In this document: positions 17,116-26,543 of the stretch, in pieces | Layout of the letters: every line of letters starts with the position of its first letter | Position numbering within the stretch: position 1 is the stretch's first letter | Source: Gammaproteobacteria bacterium | GTDB lineage: Bacteria > Pseudomonadota > Gammaproteobacteria > DSM-16500 | Length of the DNA: 64,000 nt | NCBI GenBank assembly: GCA_013288125.1 | Contig: JABDCN010000001.1 | Coordinates: 1 to 64,000, forward strand | Reading direction: 5' to 3' | Notes under the pieces: model-generated | The model's database searches: none | Seen by the model: only the letters and a program-made list of their open reading frames with translations | What the model was told of the DNA's origin: nothing | Program-made: the position numbers and the translations under genes

Positions 17116-17987
17116 GTGTTTGATACTCGAGTTAATTCTAATAGATATTCACCATATCCACTTTTGATTTGTGCTTCAGCTAATAGGGTTAATTGTTTTG
17201 TTGAGATTAATCCATGACGCCAAGCAACTTCTTCGGGACAACCAATTTTTAATCCTTGTCGTTGCTCTAAGACATAAATGAAATTCGCTGCATCCAATAA
17301 GGATTTGTGTGTGCCAGTATCTAACCATGCTGTGCCGCGTCCTAATTTTTCAACACGCAATTTTTTTTGGCTGAGGTAATGACGATTAACATCGCTGATT
17401 TCTAATTCATTACGATGAGAAGGTTTTAATTGTTTGGCAACATTAATGATGTCGTTATCATAAAAATAAATGCCGACGACAGCATAATGTGAAACAGGTG
17501 TTGTTGGTTTTTCTATGATGTCAGTGGGTTGATTGTGTTCATCAAAGGTAATGACACCGTAACGTTCGGGGTCAGAAACATAATAACTGAATATGGTCGC
17601 CCCGTCTTTTTGTTGCGCAGCTTTTTTCATTTTTTCAGCTAATCCATCGCCATAAAAAATATTGTCACCTAAAATCAGGCAGACTGAATCTGTGCCGATA
17701 AATTTTTCACCAATGATAAAGGCTTGAGCAATGCCATCAGGACTTGCTTGAGCACAATAAGATAATTGAATGCCCCATTGTGTTCCATCTTTTAATAATT
17801 GTTGGAAAATGCCTTGTTCATGAGGTGTTGTGATGATGAGGATGTCTTGGATACCAGCTTGTATCAAGGTTGAAATGGCATAATATATCATGGGCTTATC
17901 ATAAATAGGCAATAATTGCTTACTCATGGGTCGTGTTGCTGGATATAATCTGGTGCCTAATCCACCAGCTAAAATAATGCCTTTCAT
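17112..17987 (-). CDS. rmlA: Glucose-1-phosphate thymidylyltransferase
   Basis: RmlA couples dTTP and glucose-1-phosphate to dTDP-glucose, the regulated entry step to dTDP-rhamnose. The start at 17987 gives the textbook N-terminus MKGIILAGGLGTRLYPATRP; a longer in-frame extension to 18089 crosses a repeat fragment and is rejected. The substrate-binding ILGDNIFYG and a GTAWLDTGTHKSL segment are present. The protein has 291 residues, the usual length. It is first in the operon rmlACDB, whose promoter must lie in the 80-base gap to the divergent glycosyltransferase gene. Confidence 0.96.
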   Translation of the reverse strand: MKGIILAGGLGTRLYPATRPMSKQLLPIYDKPMIYYAISTLIQAGIQDILIITTPHEQGIFQQLLKDGTQWGIQLSYCAQASPDGIAQAFIIGEKFIGTDSVCLILGDNIFYGDGLAEKMKKAAQQKDGATIFSYYVSDPERYGVITFDEHNQPTDIIEKPTTPVSHYAVVGIYFYDNDIINVAKQLKPSHRNELEISDVNRHYLSQKKLRVEKLGRGTAWLDTGTHKSLLDAANFIYVLEQRQGLKIGCPEEVAWRHGLISTKQLTLLAEAQIKSGYGEYLLELTRVSNT

Positions 17988-18042
17988 GGATGCCTCGTGT
18001 ACTATGCCATACTGAGTCTGTATTATACGCATGTTAAAAAGG

Positions 18043-18058
18043 TTGTCATCCTGAGCGA
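18043..18058. repeat. Solo half-arm of palindromic family B
   Basis: GTTGTCATCCTGAGCG matches the outer half of family B, but no complementary arm follows. It lies in the short divergent gap between rmlA and the glycosyltransferase, only a dozen bases before the latter's start. Confidence 0.6.
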
Positions 18059-18069
18059 GAATTTTAATC

Positions 18070-18882
18070 ATGAAACCCCTTGTCACCATTTTAGTGCCAA
18101 ATTATAAAACAGCAGAATTAACAAAACTGTGTTTGCGCTTGATAAGAAAATATACTGATTTAACGCAAGCAAAAGTGATTGTCATTGATAATGATTCACA
18201 AGATGCTTCATTAGATTATCTTCGTACCGTAGCTTGGATAGAATTAATTGAACGACAAGCAATACCAGGTGAAACACCGATACAATCGCATTCTCGTGCC
18301 TTAGATTTAGCATTAGAGCGCGTGACGACACCTTATGTTTTATCCATTCATACGGATACACTAATTAAAGATCCACGATGGCTCGCTTTTTTATTAAGTC
18401 ATATTGAACATGATCCTCAAGTCGCGGGTGTTGGTTCTTGGAAATTAGAGTCAAAACCATGGTGGCGTTCTGCACTGAAATTAATCGAGCGGAAAATACA
18501 ATTAATTTATTATCGTGCGATAGGTAAAACACAACATGGCATTGAGGGTGTAGGAAAAAATTATTATTATTTACGCAGTCATTGCGCACTTTATCGAATG
18601 GATGTCTTGCGTCAACATCAATTACATTTTTCAGATGGGGATAAAGTCGCGGGTAAATATATGCATCAGCAATTGATTGCTAAAGATTATAAAATGTTAT
18701 TTCTCGCTTCAGAAGAATTGATTCGTTATTTAGATCATATCAATCATGCAACAACTGTTTTAAATCCTAAATTGAGTTCGCGTGAAAAAAGTGTCGTTAG
18801 GGGCATGCGTCGCATCAAAAAAAATCTTGCACGAATGAATGCAGATGCGATCTTGCATGATACGAGTTTAGATAAGTTTTAG
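18070..18882 (+). CDS. Family 2 glycosyltransferase
   Basis: This is a cytosolic GT-A transferase likely to add a sugar to a surface polysaccharide. The N-terminus VTILVPNYKTAELTKLCLR and VIVIDNDSQDASLDYL are the GT2 nucleotide-sugar motifs, and the HTDTLIKDPRWL segment (about residues 97-108) carries the D-x-D metal site. No transmembrane segment is evident. Divergent placement from rmlACDB suggests a rhamnosyltransferase, but the donor cannot be told from sequence. The 270-residue size is normal for the family. Confidence 0.8.
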   Translation: MKPLVTILVPNYKTAELTKLCLRLIRKYTDLTQAKVIVIDNDSQDASLDYLRTVAWIELIERQAIPGETPIQSHSRALDLALERVTTPYVLSIHTDTLIKDPRWLAFLLSHIEHDPQVAGVGSWKLESKPWWRSALKLIERKIQLIYYRAIGKTQHGIEGVGKNYYYLRSHCALYRMDVLRQHQLHFSDGDKVAGKYMHQQLIAKDYKMLFLASEELIRYLDHINHATTVLNPKLSSREKSVVRGMRRIKKNLARMNADAILHDTSLDKF

Positions 18883-18960
18883 CAAAAATAGAGACGTGAC
18901 CATTTTGGTCAAAATTAAGCCATTCTGATTTAATTATTGGCTAATTTATGAGCCTATGTA

Positions 18961-18990
18961 TTGATATTTATCATATTATGTGCATATAAT
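18961..18990 (+). promoter_or_regulatory. Probable promoter for the large ankyrin gene
   Basis: TTGATA (18961-18966) and a perfect TATAAT (18985-18990) are separated by 18 bases, about 45 bases before the start codon. The 153-base gap contains no repeat, unusual for this window. Confidence 0.6.
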
Positions 18991-19035
18991 AAATAAATTT
19001 AAAAAAACCAAAAAACAATACATAACGAGGCAAGC

Positions 19036-22000
19036 ATGAAATCAAGTCAACAAATAGCTACAACTACAATAAACAATGAACTAACAGTAGATAAAAAACT
19101 ATATCGTTTTGGAATATATTTAATGGTAGTTAATTTATCGCATGAAAAAGTTGAAAGACTTCCAGCTGATGAATTACCTTTTAACCTTCCAGTGATAGGA
19201 AAAGATTCATTTCAAGATTCAAAAGAAGTATTGAAACGAATTAATATTTTTACAAGAAAAAATGTATTACAACTAAGTCATTCTCAAGGTTCGTTTATAA
19301 ATGATATATTCAGTGAAAATGAAAGCTTTGTAAACATTTTTTATGCGATAAATCGAATTGATGCAATCTATTATCATGAAATGGAATGTGATGAAGAATA
19401 TTATACTAAAAACATTAAAAAGGAGGGGAAGAAATTATATTTGAATAAGGGCGCAGAGATTATTGGAAATCAAATAAAATTTGCAAAACCAGTTCAAAAA
19501 AGCCTTCAACACATAATAATATTCTCTTTGATAAAACCAGATCCAGATCAAATTGCTCTACATGAAATGGTAATTTATATATCTGGTGTTAACTGCTTAC
19601 ATGATAAAGGAAAAATTGATTGTCAACATAGAGAATGCTCTGAAGCTTGTATCAAAATAACTGGTTCCGGAATATCTGAAAAATATGAGTTAATACAGGG
19701 ACAACTTGCTGTAATGGTAAAGAATGGAAAAACTTATTCATTTAAAGATGAAGATTATCGTTTATACCCTGATTGTTTTTATACCAATGAAGGGATAGAT
19801 AATGATGATAGACGTAGGTATGGTGATATTAAGCATCATCTTTTGTATCGAATAAATAGATTAATTCAAATGAAACCAACTAGGGAAACGCTCAGCATAA
19901 AATTCGGGGGCTCCTCTGTTTTCGAGATTCATTGGCTTATATTAGGTATGACTTATCATGCAGGGCTAATTGATAATTGTGGAAAATCAGGTATAGAATT
20001 TCCACAAATTATTTTAGGTTCCGAACTAGAATCGCAATTACATCATGCGGAAAAACTCGAACAGTTTCAAATGGAGTTTTATCAATTATTAAATAACGAA
20101 TTATCATTAGAAAATAAACAAGAGATAGCGAATCATTTAGCCGAACAGCTTAGTTCAACTGTATATGCAATGGAATGTTGTCCTATTGATAAATTATCTG
20201 AGTTTATTCTTGATTTTATAATTAATTTTCGAAATGAATTAGTAGAAAGACAGGCCAGTTTTTCGTTGCAAGAATTAAATGTCTTATCTCAAAAAATTGA
20301 TTTGTTGAGAATATCATTAGCAAGTATTAAAAATGCTGAATTTAAAAAACAGTTAAATAAAGTGTGTTATGATATATTCATTTCAGCGTTATTAAAGAGT
20401 GCGGATATATTTCCAGCGCCAGCATTGATGATAACTGCTATTTTTGTTGCTCAAAAAGAAATATGGCAGTATGATTTTGAAAAATTACGCAGCATGTATT
20501 TAAATTATTTATCTACTTGTCATTCCAATTATTCTGATATTTTAATTAAATATCTTTTTTCGTTAGATATCACTTTCAATGAGGCCCAGTTAAGATTTCA
20601 ATTACCAAACAATTTAGCCTTGTCCATTGAAAATCCTACGGCATGTGTTGTGGATTTGTGTGTTTCATTGATATTTAATCGAGATATTCATCCTTATTTT
20701 GAAGAGGACTGTCGTCAAGCATTAAGCGTCATAGCAAATGCTGGGATTAAATTTGATCCTGTTTTAACTGCAGCAATTCAACAAGCTGTGAAAAGTGAAA
20801 ATTCAGAGGGGTTATGTGATGTCATTAAGTGTTTGATGGCGCTATATCCACCAGACAAGATACTGCCTTTTCACTTAACTGTAGCAGATGCGTATTTTAA
20901 ACAAATACATCAATTAAGAAAACAAGCTAATTCTTATCAAGAGCAAGGTAATTTGTTTGCTTTTACTGATCTATATTGGAAAAATTTTAGTAACCATCCC
21001 GATTTAGTTCCTGCTGATATGGCGTTGATGCTAGTTAATATGCTTGAATCATACAACAGTAGTGCAATTAATTTATTAAAAGAAGATCAAAAGTTATATA
21101 GATCAAAAATATTTAGTGAGAGTACACCAACATGCCGATCGGATTTGGAGAGAGCATTTAATCAAGAAAAATGTTATATCATGTTTCTTTTATTGAAACA
21201 TTTACCTAAGAATAGGCAAGTTGCCATTCAAAATCTTTGTTATTTGTATGCTGGCAATGATTTTGCGGAAGTAAAAAATGTAGAGGGTATTGAACGTCTG
21301 AAAAAAAAGGATGAGACATATACTTTTACAAGGAAAACATCTAGCACAAGTAATCCATTTGAATTATTTTTATTAATTAGACAATTACAAAAGGCATTGA
21401 TAACGGATGATACAGATACAGTTCAGTACTTATTACGAGATGATAGAATATTAACTTCTATCGATGAAAATTATATTTTATATAAATTAATGATATGTAA
21501 AGGAGATTTGCCTTTTATAAAATATTTACTTGAAGGAATTAGTGAGAAGTACCGCCCTAATCCCATTGGGGAAAATTTTCTTCCACAAAAAATAGCAGTC
21601 TATTTTGATCATCTGGCGATTATTGAATATTTCATTAAAATAGGGGTAGATATGAATCAAATACAGAGTGAGTCTTCTTTGATTCATATTGCAGCACAAA
21701 CTAAGCAAACGGAAATTTATAAAAGGTTACTGCAATATGGTGGAATTGAATTATCTAAACATCTCTTAAAAGATATGGTTGAAGTTAATGATTTAGATGC
21801 TATCAAATATTTTGCAGGTAAAAAAGAAAAATTAAATGCTTATGATGATGTAGCGTTGATACAAGCCGCAAAATTAGGTCGTTTAGAAATACTTGAATTT
21901 TTATTAGAATATTATGAAAAAGAAGGCCTTTTCATTGTTAATACATCACCAAAAAATATTGACGGGCTTAGTAATATGGATGAGGAAAACAATATTGAGT

Positions 22001-22716
22001 CTTTTCCGGTTAATAAAGCACTTGTTGAAGCTTGTCGTAATGGACATACTTTCATTGTGCAGCGCTTGTTAAAAATTGAAAATATTGATCCGACTATTTA
22101 TAGAAATAATCCTATTAGTACTGCCGCACGCAGGGGCGATTTTGAAATCGTAAAATGTTTAATGAAGCACCCTAAGGTAGATCCCACAGCTAATAATCAT
22201 TATGATGCTTTTATTGATTGCTGTCTGGATGATAGAATTGATATACTCGAATTATTAATAAAACATCCTAAAGTAAATCCAATAAAAGATGTTTATTATA
22301 CCCCTCCCACAAGTCGCTCAGATACTAACCCTAAACGTCGAAAAGTAAAACTTATCGAGTTTGCTTATTCTCATAATAAATTTTCTGCCATGGCAATTTT
22401 ATTTAGGTGTCCTACCGTTTTTGCTGGCATGAGTATTAATCAAATCAGAACGAATCCTTATTACAAAGTAGTTAATGACAAATTATTTCCTTATTATAGA
22501 CGTTTTTATTTATTTCGATCGGGTTTAAATAAACATCCTAATTCTCTTCCTCAAGACGTAATTGATTGCATAGGAATTAAATTTTTTCAAACCTTAAATT
22601 TGACTCGTTCAAATTACGAAAAAGCTAAAGAAGCAGCACAACGATTATCCCAACAAACAACGACTCAAGATTTATCTTTTATAGATAAAATAATGCAATA
22701 CAACCCTTTCAAATAG
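19036..22716 (+). CDS. Giant ankyrin-type protein with SV40-like basic motif
   Basis: The product has 1226 residues and is unrecognised. The N-terminal 340 residues have no familiar domain, but a segment ETLSIKFGGSSVFEIHW followed by LILGMTYHAG (about 286-313) resembles the FGG helix shared by the tandem paralogues at 52-55 kb. The middle is helical. The last 450 residues carry degenerate ankyrin units such as ALVEACRNGHTFIVQRLLK and STAARRGDFEIVKCLMKHP. P1099-K-R-R-K-V-K1105 is nearly identical in pattern to the SV40 nuclear localisation signal. There is no signal peptide or membrane segment. A GAGG ribosome-binding site precedes the ATG. The likely role is a host-directed effector; this is an inference from architecture. 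Confidence 0.8.
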   Translation: MKSSQQIATTTINNELTVDKKLYRFGIYLMVVNLSHEKVERLPADELPFNLPVIGKDSFQDSKEVLKRINIFTRKNVLQLSHSQGSFINDIFSENESFVNIFYAINRIDAIYYHEMECDEEYYTKNIKKEGKKLYLNKGAEIIGNQIKFAKPVQKSLQHIIIFSLIKPDPDQIALHEMVIYISGVNCLHDKGKIDCQHRECSEACIKITGSGISEKYELIQGQLAVMVKNGKTYSFKDEDYRLYPDCFYTNEGIDNDDRRRYGDIKHHLLYRINRLIQMKPTRETLSIKFGGSSVFEIHWLILGMTYHAGLIDNCGKSGIEFPQIILGSELESQLHHAEKLEQFQMEFYQLLNNELSLENKQEIANHLAEQLSSTVYAMECCPIDKLSEFILDFIINFRNELVERQASFSLQELNVLSQKIDLLRISLASIKNAEFKKQLNKVCYDIFISALLKSADIFPAPALMITAIFVAQKEIWQYDFEKLRSMYLNYLSTCHSNYSDILIKYLFSLDITFNEAQLRFQLPNNLALSIENPTACVVDLCVSLIFNRDIHPYFEEDCRQALSVIANAGIKFDPVLTAAIQQAVKSENSEGLCDVIKCLMALYPPDKILPFHLTVADAYFKQIHQLRKQANSYQEQGNLFAFTDLYWKNFSNHPDLVPADMALMLVNMLESYNSSAINLLKEDQKLYRSKIFSESTPTCRSDLERAFNQEKCYIMFLLLKHLPKNRQVAIQNLCYLYAGNDFAEVKNVEGIERLKKKDETYTFTRKTSSTSNPFELFLLIRQLQKALITDDTDTVQYLLRDDRILTSIDENYILYKLMICKGDLPFIKYLLEGISEKYRPNPIGENFLPQKIAVYFDHLAIIEYFIKIGVDMNQIQSESSLIHIAAQTKQTEIYKRLLQYGGIELSKHLLKDMVEVNDLDAIKYFAGKKEKLNAYDDVALIQAAKLGRLEILEFLLEYYEKEGLFIVNTSPKNIDGLSNMDEENNIESFPVNKALVEACRNGHTFIVQRLLKIENIDPTIYRNNPISTAARRGDFEIVKCLMKHPKVDPTANNHYDAFIDCCLDDRIDILELLIKHPKVNPIKDVYYTPPTSRSDTNPKRRKVKLIEFAYSHNKFSAMAILFRCPTVFAGMSINQIRTNPYYKVVNDKLFPYYRRFYLFRSGLNKHPNSLPQDVIDCIGIKFFQTLNLTRSNYEKAKEAAQRLSQQTTTQDLSFIDKIMQYNPFK

Positions 22717-22738
22717 CAGCTTAGTTATGCGGGTTTTT

Positions 22739-22933
22739 TTATAAACAGCTTGTCGGATATGATTCAGCGTATCCACTCAAACCACAATTGTCTGTACAGC
22801 TTGGTCTGCCGCATTGTGAATCATAAGTACGACAACCACCACAGCCAGAACAGCAATCATTGCCGCCATAATAACTTGCGCATCCTGTTAGCATACCCAA
22901 ACAACAGATGATTAGACAAAGACGTATTTTCAT
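22739..22933 (-). CDS. Small cysteine-rich lipoprotein
   Basis: The 64-residue protein has a lipoprotein signal peptide ending in the lipobox LTGC (Cys18), followed by a 47-residue mature chain with nine cysteines (18, 27, 28, 31, 34, 41, 46, 50, 63) and many Gly. It should be lipidated at Cys18 and anchored in the envelope, with the remaining eight Cys able to form four disulfides or bind metal. It converges on the large ankyrin gene with a 22-base gap. A purine-rich GGAGAAG-like site precedes the start. No family was recognised. Confidence 0.75.
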   Translation of the reverse strand: MKIRLCLIICCLGMLTGCASYYGGNDCCSGCGGCRTYDSQCGRPSCTDNCGLSGYAESYPTSCL

Positions 22934-23025
22934 ATCATCTTCTCCTTTTGTGTGTGTCTCTTTCTTTTATTATACGCCTGAATTTTTTTTATTTTTTAAA
23001 TGACGTCTAACTAGCAGATAATTTT

Positions 23026-23178
23026 GAAATTATTAACTCACCTTACGCAGTGTTGTCATCCTGAGCGCAGCGAAGGATCACTAAAATACGCTTATGACAT
23101 TTGTTAGTGATCCTTCGCTGCGCTCAGGATGACAAGCTGACTTAAAATGGCAATGTTGCGTAACATGAGTTATTAACC
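23026..23178. repeat. Palindromic repeat family B, copy 2
   Basis: The core arms (from 23055 and up to 23133) differ from copy 1 by GCAGCG for GTAGCG, and the change is matched in the opposite arm. Farther out, TTATTAACTCA-CTTACGCA on the left pairs imperfectly with TGCGTAACATGAGTTATTAA on the right. The right outer arm ends inside the 3' end of the serB-like gene and includes its stop codon. Confidence 0.85.
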
Positions 23179-23934
23179 TACTTTTACTCGCTGTTCCTCA
23201 ATCGCTAACATCCCTTTTTGATAAACTTGGTTTTCTTCTTTTGTTAACTGTTGATGTTCATCTGCCGTTAAGCATAGCGGGAGAATAGGTGAAAGTGATA
23301 ATGTTTCAATATAATATTGACATTGTGATTTTAAATTCTCACGAAAATAAACGCCGCCGTAACCAATAAATCTTGTCACAATATCATGTGTAGAAAAATC
23401 ATTTAATCCATCACCAATATGAAGGAGATGAGGATATTGATGCTGTAAATCGTACACAATTTCTCGTTTGCCATTATTATGAATCAGCGGAGAATCATGG
23501 TCAAAATCGAGGTAACGACCCTGTTCATCAAAAAATAAATTCACGGCATAAATATGTGAAGGGGGAATGCGTAACATTTCACCGAATAAACTCACAGCTG
23601 GATTCATGCCAGCAGAAAGAAGAAAAATTTTTTTATTTAATCGTTGTAAAATTTGAATAACAATTTCACTGTCTGGCGTACGATGTTTTATATATTGTTC
23701 GGCCAATTGTTGAATTTGTTGTTGACTAGGTTGTATGAGTTGTAATCGTTTTTCATAAAGGGCAGGGTTGATGCCTGTTTGTCCCATGGCTTCTGTTGTC
23801 ATGGCTTCAACCGCATCATAAACATGATGATGTTTGGCTAATTCATTGACGCCTTCGATGGTGGTTAAGGTGCCATCGCAGTCAAATACAACGGCAGAAA
23901 TAGGTGTTTGCAATTGCCAATCTCGTTCAGTCAT
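23173..23934 (-). CDS. HAD-superfamily phosphatase, SerB-like (phosphoserine phosphatase)
   Basis: The protein shows all HAD motifs: FDCDGTLTTIEG (motif I, catalytic Asp), FLLSAGMNP (motif II), the Lys of NNGKREIVYD (motif III) and HIGDGLNDFSTHD (motif IV). The GDG-x-ND form and the long cap between I and II are characteristic of phosphoserine phosphatase. It is divergently paired with serA, which supports a role in serine synthesis (phosphoserine to serine). Its 253 residues lack the ACT-like N-terminus of some SerB proteins. The start at 23934 has AGAGG upstream. Confidence 0.75.
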   Translation of the reverse strand: MTERDWQLQTPISAVVFDCDGTLTTIEGVNELAKHHHVYDAVEAMTTEAMGQTGINPALYEKRLQLIQPSQQQIQQLAEQYIKHRTPDSEIVIQILQRLNKKIFLLSAGMNPAVSLFGEMLRIPPSHIYAVNLFFDEQGRYLDFDHDSPLIHNNGKREIVYDLQHQYPHLLHIGDGLNDFSTHDIVTRFIGYGGVYFRENLKSQCQYYIETLSLSPILPLCLTADEHQQLTKEENQVYQKGMLAIEEQRVKVG

Positions 23935-24000
23935 ACTATTACCTCTTTAAAGAAATTAAAATTCCGTCGTTGTTATAATAATCATACATAGGTGTCTACC

Positions 24001-25179
24001 ATGTTCAAGATACAAACCTTAAATACTATTTCGTCCACGGGATTAAATCAATTTCCCCACGACAAATATGAAGTCAGTTCTTCTTTCGATGAGCCCGATG
24101 TTATTTTACTTCGTTCATATGACCTGCATCAAACGACCCTTCCTTCTTCTGTTAAAGCAGTTGGACGTGCAGGCGCAGGGACAAATAATATTCCTGTTGC
24201 TGCTTTAACTGAGCGCGGTATTCCCGTTTTTAATACACCAGGCGCTAATGCTAATGCTGTACGCGAATTAGTCATAGGGGGAATGTTGTTAGCGAGCCGC
24301 CATATTTGTCAAGCATGGCAATATGTTAATACGTTAAAACAAGATTCACGCAACTTGCATGAAGAAATTGAAAAAAATAAAAAGCAATTTGTTGGTATTG
24401 AATTAATGGGAAAAACATTAGGTGTGATTGGTCTTGGCAGTGTAGGCGTTAAAGTGGCTAATGCTGCTATTCATTTAGGAATGCAAGTGATTGGATATGA
24501 TCCAACGATTACGGTCCATCGTGCTTGGGAATTATCATCACAAGTTAAACAAATGCATAGTATTGATGATTTATTAATGGAAGCTGATTTTGTGAGTTTC
24601 CATGTTCCATTAACGGAGTTGACTAAAAATATGATTAATCATTCTCGTTTTCAATGTATGAAAACGGGTGTGGTATTATTAAATTTTGCGCGTGATGGGA
24701 TCATTGAAACACAAGCTTTATTAGATGCACTAAAAGAAAAGAAAGTATCTTGTTATGTCACGGATTTTCCTTCTGCAGAATTAATGCAACATCCAGCAGT
24801 AATTAACTTACCTCATTTAGGCGCCTCAACACGTGAAGCGGAAGAAAATTGTGCGATGATGATTGCAAATCAAATTCGTCAATTTCTTGAATTAGGAACG
24901 ATTACCAATTCAGTTAATTTTCCGACGGTAGAAGCTCCTGCTTTAACGGGAGTAACACGTTTAGCTATTGTGAATGCGAATATACCAAATATGGTGGCAC
25001 AAATTTCTTCTGTTTTAGCAAGTGCAAAATTAAATATTGTGGGTTTATTAAATCAATCACGTAATGACATCGCCTATACCTTAATTGATATTAATAACGA
25101 TGTTCCCATTCAAGTGTTAAAGCAACTTGCTGCAATTCAAGGTGTCATGCAGGTTCGTGTGCTTTCGGTTGTGACGTGA
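24001..25179 (+). CDS. serA: D-3-phosphoglycerate dehydrogenase
   Basis: SerA oxidises 3-phosphoglycerate with NAD, the first step of serine synthesis. The 392-residue chain has the D-isomer dehydrogenase fold: VGRAGAGTNNIPV, the Rossmann loop TLGVIGLGSVGVKVANA, LLNFARDGIIE and LPHLGASTREAEENCA carrying the catalytic His. A C-terminal ACT domain (about residues 315-392, NIPNMVAQISSVLASAKLNI) suggests feedback control by serine. The ATG at 24001 is preferred over an in-frame GTG three codons earlier. Confidence 0.93.
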   Translation: MFKIQTLNTISSTGLNQFPHDKYEVSSSFDEPDVILLRSYDLHQTTLPSSVKAVGRAGAGTNNIPVAALTERGIPVFNTPGANANAVRELVIGGMLLASRHICQAWQYVNTLKQDSRNLHEEIEKNKKQFVGIELMGKTLGVIGLGSVGVKVANAAIHLGMQVIGYDPTITVHRAWELSSQVKQMHSIDDLLMEADFVSFHVPLTELTKNMINHSRFQCMKTGVVLLNFARDGIIETQALLDALKEKKVSCYVTDFPSAELMQHPAVINLPHLGASTREAEENCAMMIANQIRQFLELGTITNSVNFPTVEAPALTGVTRLAIVNANIPNMVAQISSVLASAKLNIVGLLNQSRNDIAYTLIDINNDVPIQVLKQLAAIQGVMQVRVLSVVT

Positions 25180-25182
25180 ACG

Positions 25183-26400
25183 TTACAGTTTTTTCTTGCG
25201 TTGTTGGAAATGATCAACTGTCATCGCGCAGACTAAATCTCCCCACACGTTAGTCATTGTGCGAAAACGATCGAGAATGCGATCAAATGGCAAGAGTATG
25301 CCGATGGCGGATGTTGGTATACTGACATTGCGTAAGACCATGACCATGGTGACTAAGCCGCCCTCAGGAATGCCTGTTGCGCCCATTCCCGCTAAAATAG
25401 CTGTGATAAATACACCAATTTGTGAAGGAATCGAAAGATTCATTCCCAGTATTTGACAAAAGAACAAGGCTGAAACAGCTTCATACATGGCAGTGCCTGC
25501 AAGATTAATGGTTGTCGCAAGCGGTAAAACAAAGCGTGCAACATCATCATCAATACCTTGTTCTTTTGCCACAATCATGGTGACAGGTAAGGTGGCCATC
25601 GAGCTTGAAGTTGCAAAAGCGGTAATCAATGCATTTGAGGCAGAGGTAATAAATTGTTTGGGACTACGTTTTCCAATCAAAATAACAATGGCAAATTGCC
25701 ATAATATTTGAAAAAATAAACCGGCTAAGAAAATAAAAATAAAAACTAACATTCCATTTAAACTTTTGACTAATAAATGTTGAATAGAAGCTTCTGCGAC
25801 AGCAGTACCCAGTAAAGAAAATAATCCAATCGGTGTGAGATACATTAACCAAATAATCATTTTAATTAAAACATCGCGTAAGCCGACAAAAAAGTGAATG
25901 ACAGGAACAGCGGTTTGTCCAACAGAAATACATCCGATTGAAAAGACAATGCTGAAAAATACGATGGGCATGATTTCATATTTTGCTGCCGCTTCTACAA
26001 TATTAGGGGGAAATAAAGATAATAAATAGGAAGAAAAAGGAACCGGTTTGAGATCAAGGGGGGAGGCGTTTGCTAAGATTAAACTAGATGGCAACCCAAC
26101 ACCTGGTTTGAATACATTCAATAAAATTAAACCAATGATGACAGCGATGGAGACGCTGATTATCACATAGCTCAGCGTATAAAAGCCGATAGAGCCTAAT
26201 TGTTTTATTCCGCCAAGCGAGGTAATGGCGCTGACCAGGGCACAGAAAATGAGAGGCAGTACAATCAATTTTAATAAATTAATAAATAATTGACCTATCC
26301 AGCTGATCGTAATGGTTTCTTTCGGAAAAAATATGCCACAGAGTATGCCAAGAAAAATACTGAGGAGAATAAATAAGAACATGGTTTTTTTGATAAACAA
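25183..26400 (-). CDS. Dicarboxylate/amino acid:cation symporter (DAACS family)
   Basis: This is an inner-membrane secondary transporter of about 405 residues with eight or so membrane segments. The family signatures are present: the serine-rich FATSSSMATLPVTM (HP1 loop), ATTINLAGTAMYEAVSALFF (TM7) and MGATGIPEGGLVTM (HP2). GltP, GltT and DctA share these, so substrate (glutamate/aspartate or C4-dicarboxylate) is undecided. The start is a decision: TTG at 26400 has AGAGGG eight bases upstream, whereas the ATG at 26382 has no ribosome-binding site, so I take the TTG. It converges on serA with only three bases between them. Confidence 0.9.
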   Translation of the reverse strand: MFIKKTMFLFILLSIFLGILCGIFFPKETITISWIGQLFINLLKLIVLPLIFCALVSAITSLGGIKQLGSIGFYTLSYVIISVSIAVIIGLILLNVFKPGVGLPSSLILANASPLDLKPVPFSSYLLSLFPPNIVEAAAKYEIMPIVFFSIVFSIGCISVGQTAVPVIHFFVGLRDVLIKMIIWLMYLTPIGLFSLLGTAVAEASIQHLLVKSLNGMLVFIFIFLAGLFFQILWQFAIVILIGKRSPKQFITSASNALITAFATSSSMATLPVTMIVAKEQGIDDDVARFVLPLATTINLAGTAMYEAVSALFFCQILGMNLSIPSQIGVFITAILAGMGATGIPEGGLVTMVMVLRNVSIPTSAIGILLPFDRILDRFRTMTNVWGDLVCAMTVDHFQQRKKKL

Positions 26401-26543
26401 GTTAAGGCCCTCTTATTGTTAGTCTTCACAGGCGCACAATTGTGCATGGATTTAAGGCAATTTTCTAGGTATTCTTTTCATAAGAGGTGTGATTTGGTTA
26501 TAATATTACAATTGATGTCATGTGATTTGATATAAGGAAGGTC

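Noticed and set aside
17988..18089. Longer rmlA start at 18089
   Set aside because: MKGIILAGG at 17987 is the conserved N-terminus; the extension overlaps the divergent gene and a repeat fragment.
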